NCBI GenBank assembly: GCA_020055645.1
Contig: CM034546.1
Location: 77,748,001-77,812,000 of the forward strand
From: Tomocerus qinae
Taxonomy: Eukaryota; Arthropoda; Collembola; Entomobryomorpha; Tomoceridae
Reading direction: 5' to 3'
Length of the DNA: 64,000 nt
The translations under genes and the position numbers were made by a program. Of the stretch, positions 26,093 to 38,550 are shown piece by piece. Within the stretch, counting starts at the first letter, position 1. Each line of letters starts with the position of its first letter. Below the pieces are notes generated by a model that made no database searches, was not told the origin of the DNA, and saw nothing but the letters and a program-made list of their open reading frames with translations.

Positions 26093-26126
<34 letters not shown>
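26093..26126. repeat. (AT)n microsatellite
   Basis: About 17 uninterrupted AT dinucleotides. Confidence 0.9.
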
Positions 26127-26128
<2 letters not shown>

Positions 26129-26510
26129 GAATACAATTCAGCCAAATATATATTGGTAATTGCAATGTTATTTTGGTTGGCTCTGCGGAAGTGGGTTTTG
26201 AGCTTTATTCAAGGATGTTGAAGCTCTCCCCTCCCCCTAAATCCAATAAAAAAAGAAATTATTTCGTGCTTTGCCATTTTTAGGCAAATTTTTGACTCAT
26301 TTTTGTTTATAAATTGCAACAATTGATAATATAAGTAATTAATATATCTATATGACTTTACTTTAATATATTACATTTTTTCGTTCTGATTTTTTTTTGT
26401 TTTTGGAAGTTAAGCTAAATTCAAAGTTATTAAAACTTGATAAGATAAGCCAAGCGTAATTTGAATACCAATTCGTGAAGTATTTCAATTGTGTTTTCCT
26501 TTCCTCACAG

Positions 26511-29500
26511 CATTAAATAATGGACCATTTACTGACACATATAAAATAACAAAAGAAAAGTATTTATCAAATCGGAAGTTGCTAAAAATTCCAAGGATGT
26601 CTAGGCAAGGAAGCCTATTCAGTACAGACAAAGATGTTGAAAGACGTCGAAAAAGAGCTGAACAAGCGCGTATAAGACGTGCCAAAGAATCAGAAGAAAA
26701 ACGCGCATTGCGCCGAGAAGAAAACAGGGTCAGAAGCAGAAATTACCGCGCAAAAGAATCAGAATCCGGCGCTTCACATCATACTGTAACAGGAGAACAA
26801 AATAAGCTTTCCCTGAAAGATGACGCAGAAGAGATTGAAGCCAAGAAAGCAGAAGGAAGGCTCATCCTGCATCTCAAAGCAAGAGAAGGGTTAACCAAAG
26901 CACTCCGTGTTAACGAAGAAGCTGAATCGGATATTTCACAAAAACGAAATAAAGGTTCCTCTGGAAATGGTGCAGAAGAGAAGCGTAGGTTATTTCTTAA
27001 AAGAAGGGCCGAAAAATCGAAATTGCGTCGAGCCAAGGAAACTCTAGAGCAGCGGATATTGCGTCTCCAGAAAAATGCACTAGCTACTAAACTACGCCGA
27101 GCCAAAGAAACCGAGGAACAGCTCATCCTCCGTCGCCAGAGAAATACGCTGTCTAAAAAACTGTATCGAGGCAAAAAGGCAAAAGAAGAGAGCTTTTACC
27201 CCCAATTGCAACACAAAGGAAAATTGCAAACCATAGACCATAGTCGAATCATCGAAACAGAGGAACACACTTTGCGTGCAACACAGGAACTTAAAATAAA
27301 TGCAGATAAGGACCCACCCCCTGTTGAATGTTTTAATTTGGGGGAGATTAGACGTATGAAGTTGTCGGTGGAAGCGCTGAAGTCGGCAGGATTAACACTG
27401 ATTAAGTTCTATGTCAGAATTGCAGTTGAAAAAATCACAGGACGAAAAGGTACTTTGTTCAACTTGTTTTGCGATCAGCATTTGATTATTGTTCAATTTT
27501 AAATTTGATTTCTTGTAGTTTTATCAATAATAATTTTTCAGTTCGATAGTTATGTTGAACATTTAAGTGTTTGATTGATTTAACTCCAAGAAGTACCCTA
27601 TTCGGCTCGGTGCTAGTACGGAATAGGTAAATTACTTGGGACTTCCAGCTGGGAGAACAGTTGTAGTACCGTCTACAATTGAAGCCGCTCAAGTATAAAG
27701 CAATTATTATTATTATTATTATTATTATTTGACAAGCAATGTCACAAAAAAATTTATGACTTAATTTTTGATTCGGGGCCATTTACCAAAAGTAGTTCTA
27801 ACTGTCTGCTGATTCTGAAATATTTTTAATTCCCTGGTGGCTATAAAAGTACCTAAATGACAAATTCACGACAGAATGTGGCCTGCGCCTACATTTTATT
27901 GCATTCTCCTAGATAAAAATATTGACTGCCAATTTTAGTGCAAAATTTAATGCATTGAATCCCCCTATAAAAATGTTGCAAATACTTAATTTATATACTA
28001 ATATCTTAATATTTTATCTTGTATATCATAAACAAAAATTATTTTTGAACAGTGCAAACACCGAAAAATGATGGAAAGGAAACAAGGTCAAGACTATATC
28101 GCATGCAATGTATAGATGATCGTTTTGAGCTATTGGGAGAAAGCTGGAAAAATATTAAAGGATTTTTATCAATTCCTGTACATACAATTGATGAATATTC
28201 AAATTCGAACTCACCTGTTGTCAACAAGTTATTTGTCTGCATCGTTTGCAAAGAACAATTCAATAACCGAAGTGGATTAATGGTACACATTCGAAATCAT
28301 AGTGGACTGGAGATTACAAACGCAAATATCCAAGATGGATCAACCAAAGAAAAATTAAATCAGAATGAAGGGTCTTCTGACAGGTTAACGACCAACGTGC
28401 GAAATGAAGTTATCCACTGTTACAAATGCCAATTTTGTCCCGAGAGTTTTCTTTCTATTTCAAAGTTCAGACGACATTTAATCGTAGGCCACAATGAGAA
28501 GCGAGACTTGTTCAAGGAATTGTGTCTTCCATGTTCAATTTGTGGGGATTTATTGGAATCAAAAGCCCAATTGGTTCAACACCAGAAAGTTGAACACAAT
28601 GTATTTGTCCAGTGTCCTATTTGTAGTGAAAATATTGCTTCGGAAGATACATTTGCAAGTCATTTAAATGAAAGTCATCCTGAGATCGGAAATTCTAGTG
28701 AAATGATTTTTAAATTTTCAAAAGGATTTTTCTGCAAAATCTGCGGGTTTACTGGTAAAAGTCCTTATCAAATTTCATCACACTTCCAGAATATACATTC
28801 TGAAAATAAATCCTTTCAATGTGACATTTGTGGGCAGCATTTCGCTTTCAAAAAAGCGCTGGAAACTCACAAACAAAATGTCCACTCTCAAAAATTGTAT
28901 TGTTGTGAAGTTTGTGGCAAGAAATTTAGCAAAAAAAGTGTGTTCAGGGCGCATCAGAAGAAACATGACAAAGTTGAGCCAAAAGCCCAGTGTAAGGTGT
29001 GCAAAAAAATGTTTGCCACGACCAGCACTTTAGATGTTCATATAAGAGCAATTCACAGGAAAGAAAAAGCCTATCAATGTGCGATTTGTGGAATGGCATT
29101 TGCTTGTCAGTCTACTCTTCACATTCACAAAACTCTCACCTGTGAAAAAGAGAAGGCGAAAGCCGCCACTTGTCCTATTTGTGGAAAGGTTTTTGAAAAT
29201 TACCGCGTCCTTGGTCATCACAAAAGCAATATTCATAAATATGGAAATACTGAAGAAACAGTTTGTCACTTGTGCGATAAAACTTTTAAAAATTCTCAAG
29301 TCTTGTACATGCATAACAATGCGGTTCACAACCGGAAAAATAAAACAGACGCCAATGGCATTGTCGACCTAACCTGTTCTGTTTGCGAAAAAAAATACAC
29401 AAGTAAATCTTTACTTTTCGATCATTGGCGAACTCATCGAGAAGAAAAACCATTCCAGTGCAGTTTCTGTGGGAACACATTTAAACAACGGACAGGGTTC

Positions 29501-31984
29501 TATCTTCATAGGAAACTGAAACATAAAAACGATAAGGTTCGTTAGGTTCGATTCTGTTCACACATATTATTGAAAGTTCTAAATTATGTTTCTATTGAAC
29601 ATAAAAAGTATAACAGGCTTAAGTACATATGTAATATTATAGTCTAATAAGTCTTATTTGCTTTTTGCAGACCAATTTAATGATAACTGACTTTCAAACA
29701 CAAACAAAACTCAGAGAAATCTTCAACCAGGATCATGCAAGTCAACTTTCAGTAGAAAACCAACACGACCAGTTAAGTGCGATGGTGGAAGCTCCTGAAA
29801 GTCAAAAATATAGTTGTAAAGCGGAACTTTCATCCGAAATCAGATTTGACTGTAATCTTGTTTACAATGTACAAGATTTAAATGATATTCGTACCGAAAG
29901 TAATACGACAAACGCTGGTAATTGTTTAAAAATATTTAAATTTAGTGTTTTATTTCGCTTGTATCCTTCATCAGTAATTAGTGGAATTGTATTGCCAAAA
30001 ATTAATAATATTGTTTTGGGTGCGAATAAATGATTTAGTTTCGGGACTCGAAGCTTCAGATCATCAAGTAGCCAATAGCTACCAATCGGTAATTGAAGAA
30101 CATGTGATTGATGTCGAAGATGTTACCAAACAAGTAAATGAAGTTATCGCTGAAAACAAAATGTTAGATAAACCTGACATCGAGGTGCTAGAATCATCAA
30201 GTGACAATGAAAATCCCATTGGTAAAAGTTTTTAAACAATTTTAACAGTTTTATCTTATAAAATTGAGAAAACAATTCAAGTTAAACATAAAAAACAGAA
30301 AACTATAAAATACATTTTTTAAATTATTATCCATTATCCACTCATTTTGTTTTAGTTGTTCTGTTGTGGTTTTGGATAATTTTTGGTAATTAATTATTAT
30401 TAACTAATCCTTACTAACAAATTTTTGTTTACCAAATTTTTTGTAGCCGGAGTGATTTCTGGCTTTGGTGATGAATTTGTGGAAGAAAATATACATGAGG
30501 CTTTATTGGGAGAATTAGGACAAATGAACGAAACGGAGTGTTTTTTTGACGATAGTGATGAACTATTAGATCATTTTACTTGTCAGAATTCCCCGTTGCC
30601 AGTATATGACAAGAATGAAATTAAGTTAGAAAACAATGAAGATCCACAACGACGAGTGAGACGTTTTTCGCAAGATCCTTTTGCCAGGCAGCTAAGTATT
30701 TCACTTGTGAAGTTGAAAGAATATTCATGTTCTCCTTGTGATAAAGTTTTGTACACGTTGCAGTTATATAAGAAACATTTGAGGTCGAGAAATCACCGAT
30801 GTGAAGCTCGAAAGAAACAAGAAATTGGATCGGAAAATGCAGAAGATAAAATAATCGTCAAAGAAATTGCTGAAGCAAAAACTAAATATAAAAGCAGAGT
30901 TGGTGGTCAAAACAAAAGCGATTGGATTTGTGTGACTTGCGGCAAATGTTTTGCAAATCGTTTTACTCTTGGTAGCCATCGAAAGTTGCACGATGAAGCT
31001 GCCAAAAAACAATGTCCACATTGTGATAAGAAATTTCCTCACATGTCTCAATATAAGCAGCATATCCAGAGTGAACATATGGGAAGAAGATTCCGCTGTG
31101 AGATTTGTGGAAATATGTACAGGCGTGAGTACCATTTGAAATGTCATGTGAAAACTCATGGTGAAGTTGAAATGGACCGAAAATCCACGAAAATAGTATT
31201 AACAGGGAATTGTAAAGAAAAAGGGAATCAACTGGAAAAACTTAGAATTGAAAAAAGCGAAAAATTTATTTGTGAGTCTTGCGGAAAACAATGTTTAACG
31301 AAGAGGGGCCTTTACAAACATCTAAAATCTCACGCAACAATTGTAAATTTAATTTGTGATCACTGTTCTAAATCATTTAGTTCGACGTCTAAACTAAAAG
31401 ATCATGTGAATTCTGTACATCTCAAATTGAAACTTTTATGCTCTGAATGTGGTAAACAATATTCTAGCATGTCCACCTTGAGTGAACATAAAAGAATACA
31501 CATGGGGACACCCCGCAAGCGCAGAGGTCCGCGGAGCAAAATTTATAATTTGAAGATCACACAATGTGAACACTGTCCAAAGACATTTACCAACGGAGCA
31601 GTTTATAAAATGCACGTTAATACCGCACATTTGGGCATTAAGATTACTTGTGAGGAATGTGGTAAAGTGTTTTCTAATTCCGTGTCGATGTTCAAACACA
31701 GAAGAAGTCACAAAAATTCCCAATACAATTTTTGCTCCATTTGTTCCCTATCGTTTAATACACAAGATGCGTATGACAGACATGTTAATAGTATTCATGA
31801 CCCCACCAGACCTTTTCCGTGTGACCAATGTCAATCTTTCTTCAAATATCACAGTAATCTCCTCCATCACAAGAAAAATGCTCATCTCAAATTAGGAATT
31901 GTGTACAAGAAAAAAAAATCTCGAAAACCTTGTCAATCGGAACTGGAGTTGAAGGAAAATTCTGTCAATAATATTACAGGCTGA
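26511..31984 (+). CDS. STPR-repeat and C2H2 zinc-finger regulator
   Basis: Exons are 26511-27449, 28053-29536, 29671-29917, 30039-30221 and 30447-31984, with compatible phases. The first in-frame ATG is 26597, and an upstream coding exon is possible because 26511 follows a good acceptor (TTCCTCACAG). The first exon carries basic 23-residue units (RRAKESEEKRALR, LRRAKETLEQRILRL, LRRAKETEEQLILRR), the pattern of the STPR DNA-binding repeat known from silkworm FMBP-1. The second exon has 13 C2H2-type fingers and the last has 11, separated by acidic linkers. A nuclear DNA-binding role is expected. If the donor at 29537 is skipped, translation ends at 29545 (KVR stop), so a 13-finger short form is possible, and the last exons might instead form a separate gene. 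AATAAA is at 32238. Confidence 0.75.
27703..27729. repeat. (ATT)n microsatellite in an intron
   Basis: About nine ATT units in the intron between the STPR exon and the first finger exon. Confidence 0.9.
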
Positions 31985-32888
31985 TAAATTGTGTTTAAGT
32001 ATTACTTTTAAATATATTTTTGCTTTGCTACTAATTCTAATTGCGATAAAGAACATGTTTTTATTTATTTAATTTTTAAGTGAACGATCATAGTTAATTA
32101 CATTAGTTGTTAGTTATTATGTGAATGATTATTAAATTCATGTTAATACCAAACCTGTTAATACCAATTGGATCTCGATAATTAACAAAATGTTAAAATA
32201 TGTAGGCACGTAGGAATTAGAATTAAATATTAATTGAAATAAAAATTTTATTTGTAGTTTTTAGTGATTTTTATGTTAATTTTAAACACTATTTAATGAC
32301 CGCTATTGTAAATAGTAATATAATACAATACAATATTACCTTTCCTTCATAATTCATATTAGTTGTTTGACAACTAAAACATTGACTCGAACTATACACA
32401 TACTTGCTATGATTAAAAAATTAGCGACTATGTATAATATTATATAGCAGTGAAATTTTATAGTAATTAAATAAGGAAATAAAATACAGTACCGCATTAT
32501 TTTCAATGTTTTATTAAAGATATTTTGGTAATTCATAACCAAAAGTATCATAAAATTATATGCATTTAGGTTCTGCAATTGAATTTCAAAAGATTACAAA
32601 ATTTTGGGTTAATTTCGAAATAGACTAATATACTAACCGATGACCCAGAGTGTTAGTTCATTTTTATGTAGTTGCTCATTTTGGCTCTCCCTAACACGTT
32701 TATGTAGACAGGTAGATAAAATTGTACTATCAAAGATGAACATAACATGAATAGTCGTTGTAGTTGTAATGCAGAGCTTGTCATTATGAGGAAACCAGCA
32801 TGTTAATTCTGGATTCTTAAAAGGGTACTAAAACTACAATTAAAGAGAACATAATAAATTTATTTTGTCCAATCGTCTTTTTTCAAAG
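31985..32888. other. Convergent intergenic region
   Basis: This lies between the 3' ends of the zinc-finger gene (+) and the cystine-knot peptide gene (-). It is AT-rich, and I see no gene apart from the polyadenylation signal noted for the former. Confidence 0.4.
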
Positions 32889-35800
32889 TTAGTTGCATGA
32901 GAAACGGCCGTTGCCCCCAGGACTGAAATATGGACAATGACAACTGCAGCATTGAGAATCCATCCAGCAGCTTTCGCCTCTTTTTTTACACTGAAATACA
33001 TGCCCGGAACAAAAGATAAATAATAATACTGTTATCAAAATGTTGGCCAAATTCAAAATATTTTTTGTATACAATATTACCAATCAGATCAAAACAATCG
33101 ATAAAATTCCCTTTGTGAACAATGTTGACTATAAAGAGTGGCGAAATAATAATATCAGTAAGATAATATTATTATAATGGGGCAAGAACATTAGGTACTT
33201 TGCGTTTCTAGGTAAATTACCTTAAAATTGAACATTAACCTTAAATTTAATTATCGCGGGTATTTTCATACCACGTTACCAACTTTCACCTAAGGTTGAA
33301 ACTAAGGTATGGTGTTTTGACACTAAATTGAACACTAAATCTCAATTTTAGTGTTCATTTTAGTGTACTATTCGGTCCTTCTACAATTTGCAGTTCGTTG
33401 TTCAAAATTTGGTAAAAATGGTATCAAAATCTCGTTTTTCGTTTAAAACAAACATAAATTATGACATTGCATTGTTACAAGAAGTCGAATCGCACAATCC
33501 GTTTGCATTTAACAAACCAAAAACGATTTGGGAAGAGCCAGTAAACTTCTTGAAAGTGAGTTAAAAATGCCAGTCACGGAAAGAAGTTGCAAAAAACGGA
33601 CGACCGAACTACTCGACGAATTTGCAAGTGACGAAAATTTGAGCAGTAAACTGTAAGTAACCATTTTACAGCAGCATATTTGTTCATTTTTGAATTAAAT
33701 TTTTTTTCAACCAAATTGCCTATGATTAAAAAATGGCTGAAATTGGGAGGTCAACAGTGGAACCTCATTCCTCAAATGTACCGTTGACTGCTGTCATGTT
33801 ACTTAGTCTACTAAGCTAATTTAACTGATTTCAACTACTAAAAATCTTTTTAATTATGGGTCAATAAATTAATAATCAAACTCTTGACAACTTTTAATTT
33901 GAACATAAAATAAAAATCGTTCTAATTACAGATCTGGTGTATCTGAGGAAGGACTAACTTCTCTCAAGTTCCTTTTAACCAATGTAGCGAAACTACGGAA
34001 AGAGAAACCGAGCCGAACTGGAAAAATTCTCTACAGTAAAAAGAGCAGATCAGAAGGCGAAAAAATTCGCGAGCAAGCTGTCATCGACCTAAATCCAAAT
34101 TGTTCAAGCGACGAAGACCCTTCTCCGACGGACGGTACTCCTTTGACTTCAAATTTTCCCGTCGATACTGAAAACGAAGTCAATGATTCCAGTGATGAAC
34201 CTTCTAGAAAAAGAGTCCGTAAAGGCGATGTGGTGTCATATCTTAAAGGAAAACATTTGGTATTAATATGAATTTTAAATAGCTTAGATATTCTAAATAG
34301 TATTCATATTATGTACTTAAAATATGTAAACTAATGTTATCTTTTATATTTTGAAAAGGACGAAATTAAGTTTAAGCATGAAGAGTTAAAACTTCGAGTT
34401 CAAGAAGCGGTGAACAAGAAAATGGAATTAGAACTGGCCAAAGAAAAGCAAAACTTTGAGATGGAGCAGAAACGATTAGAACTGGAGCTTCTCAAACAAA
34501 GACAAGACTTGGAATCGCAAGACAAGCGAATTCTTACTGAAGCTCTAATTAATACCGTGAACAAAAATTTCAATTGAAGTATCAAGTATTTATTTATCAA
34601 TTATGAGGTATGGCACTACTGATTACATTTGAATTAATTGACTCAAATAAATCAATTTTCATAATGAGAGGCTTTAACATTTATTATGTTTGTTGCTTAA
34701 ACTTACTATGTTATTGCATATAAACAAATAAATCTGGGGGTTCTAAACCAAAGTAGTCAGATGTCTGAGATCCATAAAGACATGTGTGGCAGTTAGTTAA
34801 TAAAACAGCTGTAATGTAATATTTAGCTACAGGTTGTAATCCAAGCCTCAAATTCTTTTTATAGTCTAAAAAAGCAAAATTTTGAATTATTTTTCCAAAT
34901 CCCCATTCCACCGATTGACGAACTCTACTCATTCTTTTATTGCACATTTGCTTGGCATAAGACAAATTGTGGCCTTTAAAAGGCACCATCAAATGTTTAC
35001 GAAGTGGGTATGCTGGGTCTCCATACAGGTAGAAAGGATTTCCTTCTTCGTTGTTGAATTCAGCTTCCAGCTCTTCAATAATTCCACTTTCTGCCAAAAT
35101 GTAGGCATCATGACGTCGCCCAATCACAGGACCACTTAGAGCTCCAATTATTCCATTGGGTAGCATCACTGACTGGAATTTTAATGCATGCGTCCGTTTG
35201 TGCCCATTGTAATACTGAAAAATGTATAAGAGGTTGTTACTTTTATAAACAATTTTTATACTATTTCCAATAACTAAATAAATTCAATGCTTATGCTAGA
35301 ATTATAGGATTACCTCTTTTTGAAGCCGATTAGGTCGGCATAAGGGTCGTACCGTTCCATCAATAAATCCAAAGCACATTTTGAATGGCGAACCCTTTTC
35401 ATGAATGGCGTTTGCAAATTCTTCGACTTTTGGAATAGTTATGTAGGGTTGCTTTAAAGTTTTCAAAAGGTGGCTGTGGTTTTGAACGACAAATTCAACA
35501 ACTGCATTGAAAATTCTCGAGAGTTCACACTCAGTTCTTGGAAAAATCTTCTTGAGGTCCACCAATCTTAAAATATAAAAATTACATTTTTCATTTCACA
35601 TGCTTCATATATGATTCATTGATGTCATTTTTTTAAACAGGTCTAAATAGTTTAGCTGATTCCATTTACCTGTTAGGATAAGTAAGTCGACGTAATAAGA
35701 CGCGTAACGCTTCCAGACCTTCGACTTTGAGTTTATTTTCCAGGGAAAATGAATGTGGAATTTTTAAAGCTTTTTTGAGCTTAAAAATATCGTTCTTAAA

Positions 35801-36676
35801 AAATCTAAAGTGTTTGCGGCAATACTCGTCACTGAATGTATTAAATGGAAATAAATTGCATTCTTTTCCAGAAATGTTTGCCTCATCCTTAAATATAGCT
35901 AAAAGATCGTCGTCTTCAACTTCCTCAAGCAGTGGCAATAAGTACAATTCAGACATCTTCTCAACAATTCAAAATCTGAGTGTATTTAGGAATTAAAATT
36001 TCAATCCAAGTTGAAATCCGCGCTGATATTTTTGGGTAAGGTAACATACCTTACCACGCAAGTGGAAAATTTGTCTCGACACTAAATATTTACCGTCTGG
36101 TGAAAGTAAGTATCTTTAGGTAAATTTTTAAGGTTGACACTGAAACGCAAAGTACCTAATCGAGAACCCAAAAACCAAACAACCATGGGTTCTCAAAAAT
36201 TGGTGCATTCAGATATTTTTCTACTTATAGTATTAATGTTCAGATTAATCTTCAGCAAAAGGAACTACAATGACATTGTTTTCATGCAAAAGACAAACTC
36301 TCAAACAAAAATAGTATAAAAATCTGAATACCCTCTGGTTAAGGTTTCCTTCTCCGTAGCAACCCCAACCCGCAGCCTGTCGTGGGCGTCCCCAGCCGTA
36401 ATCGTAATCATCGTCGTCATACATCATCATTTGATGATGTCTCTTTTCCCGCATAATTTTTGCACGACTCTCAACCCCATCATCAGCACTTACTAGTAAA
36501 TCTCCTTCAAAATTGGAATAAATTCATAAAGTATGCTTGAGAAATATTTTAATTATTTTGAGAATGGCAGCAAAATACATTTTGGAAATACCTGACAGAA
36601 CGATTTCCAAGACCGCCATGAGGAGCAAGAAGTATAAATACAATTTAGCAATACTTTTCACGCTTTTGAACAACAT
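32889..36676 (-). CDS. Secreted inhibitor-cystine-knot-type peptide precursor
   Basis: Three exons on the minus strand, 36592-36676, 36332-36504 and 32889-32990, have matching phases and encode 119 residues. Residues 1-28 form a signal peptide (YLYFLLLMAVLEIVLS). A propeptide follows with dibasic EKR (48-50) and an acidic YDDDDYDYGWG stretch. The C-terminal part has eight cysteines at 77, 87, 94, 100, 101, 103, 105 and 118. The core C-x6-C-x5-CC-x-C-x-C recalls arthropod agatoxin-like peptides, conserved neuropeptide-like knottins (compare CKKRGESC with CIRRGGSC). That link is by pattern only. Intron 2 (3.3 kb) contains a complete PIF/Harbinger element. The hydrophobic stretch directly before the last exon has no ATG and ends in TTTCAG, so I read it as intron. 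Confidence 0.72.
33418..34577 (+). pseudogene. Harbinger Myb-like DNA-binding protein, one frameshift
   Basis: Exons are 33418-33652, 33932-34259 and 34359-34577. The N-terminus (NYDIALLQEVESHNPF...IWEE) and the following helix (SKLLESELKMPVTERSCKKR) form one trihelix/Myb-like domain but lie in different frames, with a shift near 33535. Downstream there is an acidic linker and a coiled coil (EELKLRVQEAVNKKMELELA) ending at the stop 34575-34577. In this family the Myb-like protein helps the transposase reach the nucleus and the ends. One indel suggests recent inactivation or an assembly error. Confidence 0.7.
34711..35956 (-). CDS. PIF/Harbinger DDE transposase
   Basis: Exons 35670-35956, 35314-35566 and 34711-35214 join in phase to 347 residues with no stop. 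The catalytic triad is recognisable: GFIDGT, LYGDPAYP and RQSVEWGFGKI supply D, D and E, as in DDE_Tnp_4 proteins. The N-terminal part (FSDEYCRKHFRFFKNDIFKLKKAL) is the usual helix-rich region. The length is typical for the family. Intact coding sequence together with matching inverted ends points to a young copy. Confidence 0.9.
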
Positions 36677-38550
36677 CTTTTGGGCTATTTATAACACAAT
36701 GACAAGTTTTTGTAGTAATCGCAGAGCTTATATCCCCGATTTCATTATAAGGAATGTAAATCAACTAGGATTATGATGCAATTGACTTCATTGTTATCGT
36801 ACAATAGTCATTCCATCAACATTACGTCTGTTATATTAGAAATAATAGGGCGATTATTTTTACGTCTTTTAATGATAGGAATTCTTTTCTTGTGTAAAAC
36901 ATTTTCACGGTCTTATTGTTCTTTGCGGTAATGGAAAACTGAAACGGAGATTAACCAATTTATCTGTTTTCACAGCCCTATGGAATTGAAAACAGCCTAG
37001 AAATGACATCCAAAATGACTTTCTTACAGAGAACAGTAGGATGTGACAGACTTACATTAATAGAGTAATAAATGCCCAGTTATTGGTAAACAAGTCCTAC
37101 CTTCGCATTATCCATTTTATCATGCTTGCTTTTATTTTAATAGGTAATTTTATAGTCGCAAAAAACGTTTCCAATTAAAACTGATCCTGTTAGTGGAAAT
37201 TAAAAAAACATTTGAGGATTTCTAAATTTGACCTTTAGAATAGAAAGGACAATAATATAATTAAAACTGCTTCCAGTTGCCGACAAACGAGGGTATATTA
37301 AAGATTAAATTTAAAATTTAAATGTGCTTTTGTTTGAGAAAGCATGACGATTGCATTTGGTAGACAATATTAATCCATTATTATACATAATAACATAATA
37401 TAATCGTTTTAACTTTTAATATACTTATCTGCATTCCATTTCTGTTTATTATGATAGTCAAATATAACCTATTTTTTGTTTCCTTGGTTTTTGATAGTCA
37501 TTGTTTTGTTTTTAACTTTCGTTCATTTTTATTTTGAATTTAATATTGATCTAATTTGAATTACTGTTAACTTTAATAATCAAAATAATCTATTTCTATC
37601 TTCCAAAAATGTGCACACGGTACCCTTTACTTAGGCGAGCTTCTGTTACGGCTTGCTGTGGGTTTTTTAACCATTCTCAAATATTATCAAAAAGTTTGGT
37701 TACCAAAAACGTTGAAAAATTGACCACCTCTGGTTTAAATTTTTATTGAAATTAAATTTTATTTAAATTCCTATTGCCAGCTAGATTTTTTAGCGTGATT
37801 CAATTTTAAAAAATTAAATGGCAGTAATGGAGATCTAACAGTAATGGGGCCTCTGTAGTTTTATAAATCAATGTGATACTATTAAACAAAGGAATGCAGA
37901 AACGAATCAATGTGTTCATTCTTACTGAATACATGTAATACATTTAGTAAGTATACTTCAATAAAGACGTCACTTTATGTCTGCACCAAACGCATCTTAA
38001 TGTGGTGCCATATTATAGTATTAATTATTATTATATTCGTATGATGCAGTCTCGTCAGTTTCATGAAGATAAGATTAGAAATAATATTCGTCTATGAAAC
38101 CATATGAAACTAACGAGAAGTTAAATGGTAGGGGGAGCAGTATTGGAGCGTACCTATTTGAGTTTGCTAATGCTATTTAATGTATTTGATGACAATAATA
38201 TAAGTATAACACGTGACCTTATTTACGGGTTAATACTTACTCTGTTGATTATAATATCAATTACCTATAATTTCCAAACTAAAGCTGGACTATCATCGTA
38301 GTAATTATTGACTGCGGTTTGAATTGATTTATACTGACTCAAAAGACAAATAAATAGTAATCAAATAGGTGTCTTAAATCTAGATAATAACAAACGGGTT
38401 TACGTGAAGTGATTTACAACTTGGCCATTTATTAAGATATATGGTAAGAATTTAGTTAACATATACATGAGATATCTTTAATTAAATAATAATAATCAAT
38501 ACAACCAGTACAATTAAATCATACATGACCCGAGAGTGTGGATTAAATAA
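36677..38550. other. Intergenic region, no gene seen
   Basis: AT-rich sequence between the cystine-knot peptide gene and the defensin gene. I see nothing I can support. Confidence 0.4.

Larger units (their letters stand above)
24459..26510. other. Intergenic region with palindrome and AT microsatellite
   Basis: The notable content is the 406-bp palindrome (25127-25532) and an (AT)n tract (26093-26126). Around 26225-26265 a reversed, diverged piece resembles the core of the hAT-like MITEs at 13.3 kb. A 5' exon of the zinc-finger gene may lie here but I could not fix it. Confidence 0.4.
33194..36156. mobile_element. PIF/Harbinger DNA transposon, apparently full length
   Basis: The 2963-bp element has 15-bp perfect inverted ends (GGTACTTTGCGTTTC), flanked by TTA on the left and TAA on the right, both fitting the TWA target preference though not identical. 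It carries the two usual convergent genes: a Myb-like protein (+) and a DDE transposase (-). It sits in intron 2 of the cystine-knot peptide gene. Confidence 0.9.

Noticed and set aside
26779-27174. 131-residue minus-strand frame opposite the STPR exon
   Set aside because: It is the complement of the basic Arg/Glu repeats and has no independent evidence.
32889-33083. Single-exon 64-residue secreted peptide with its own signal sequence
   Set aside because: There is no ATG in the frame, the start would be TTG, and the hydrophobic stretch ends in a TTTCAG acceptor. A proper signal exon in matching phase exists at 36592-36676.
36684-36698. TATA box (TTATAAATAG) for the cystine-knot peptide gene
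   Set aside because: It lies only about 12 bases before the ATG, too close for a transcription start 25-30 bases downstream. It is probably coincidental.
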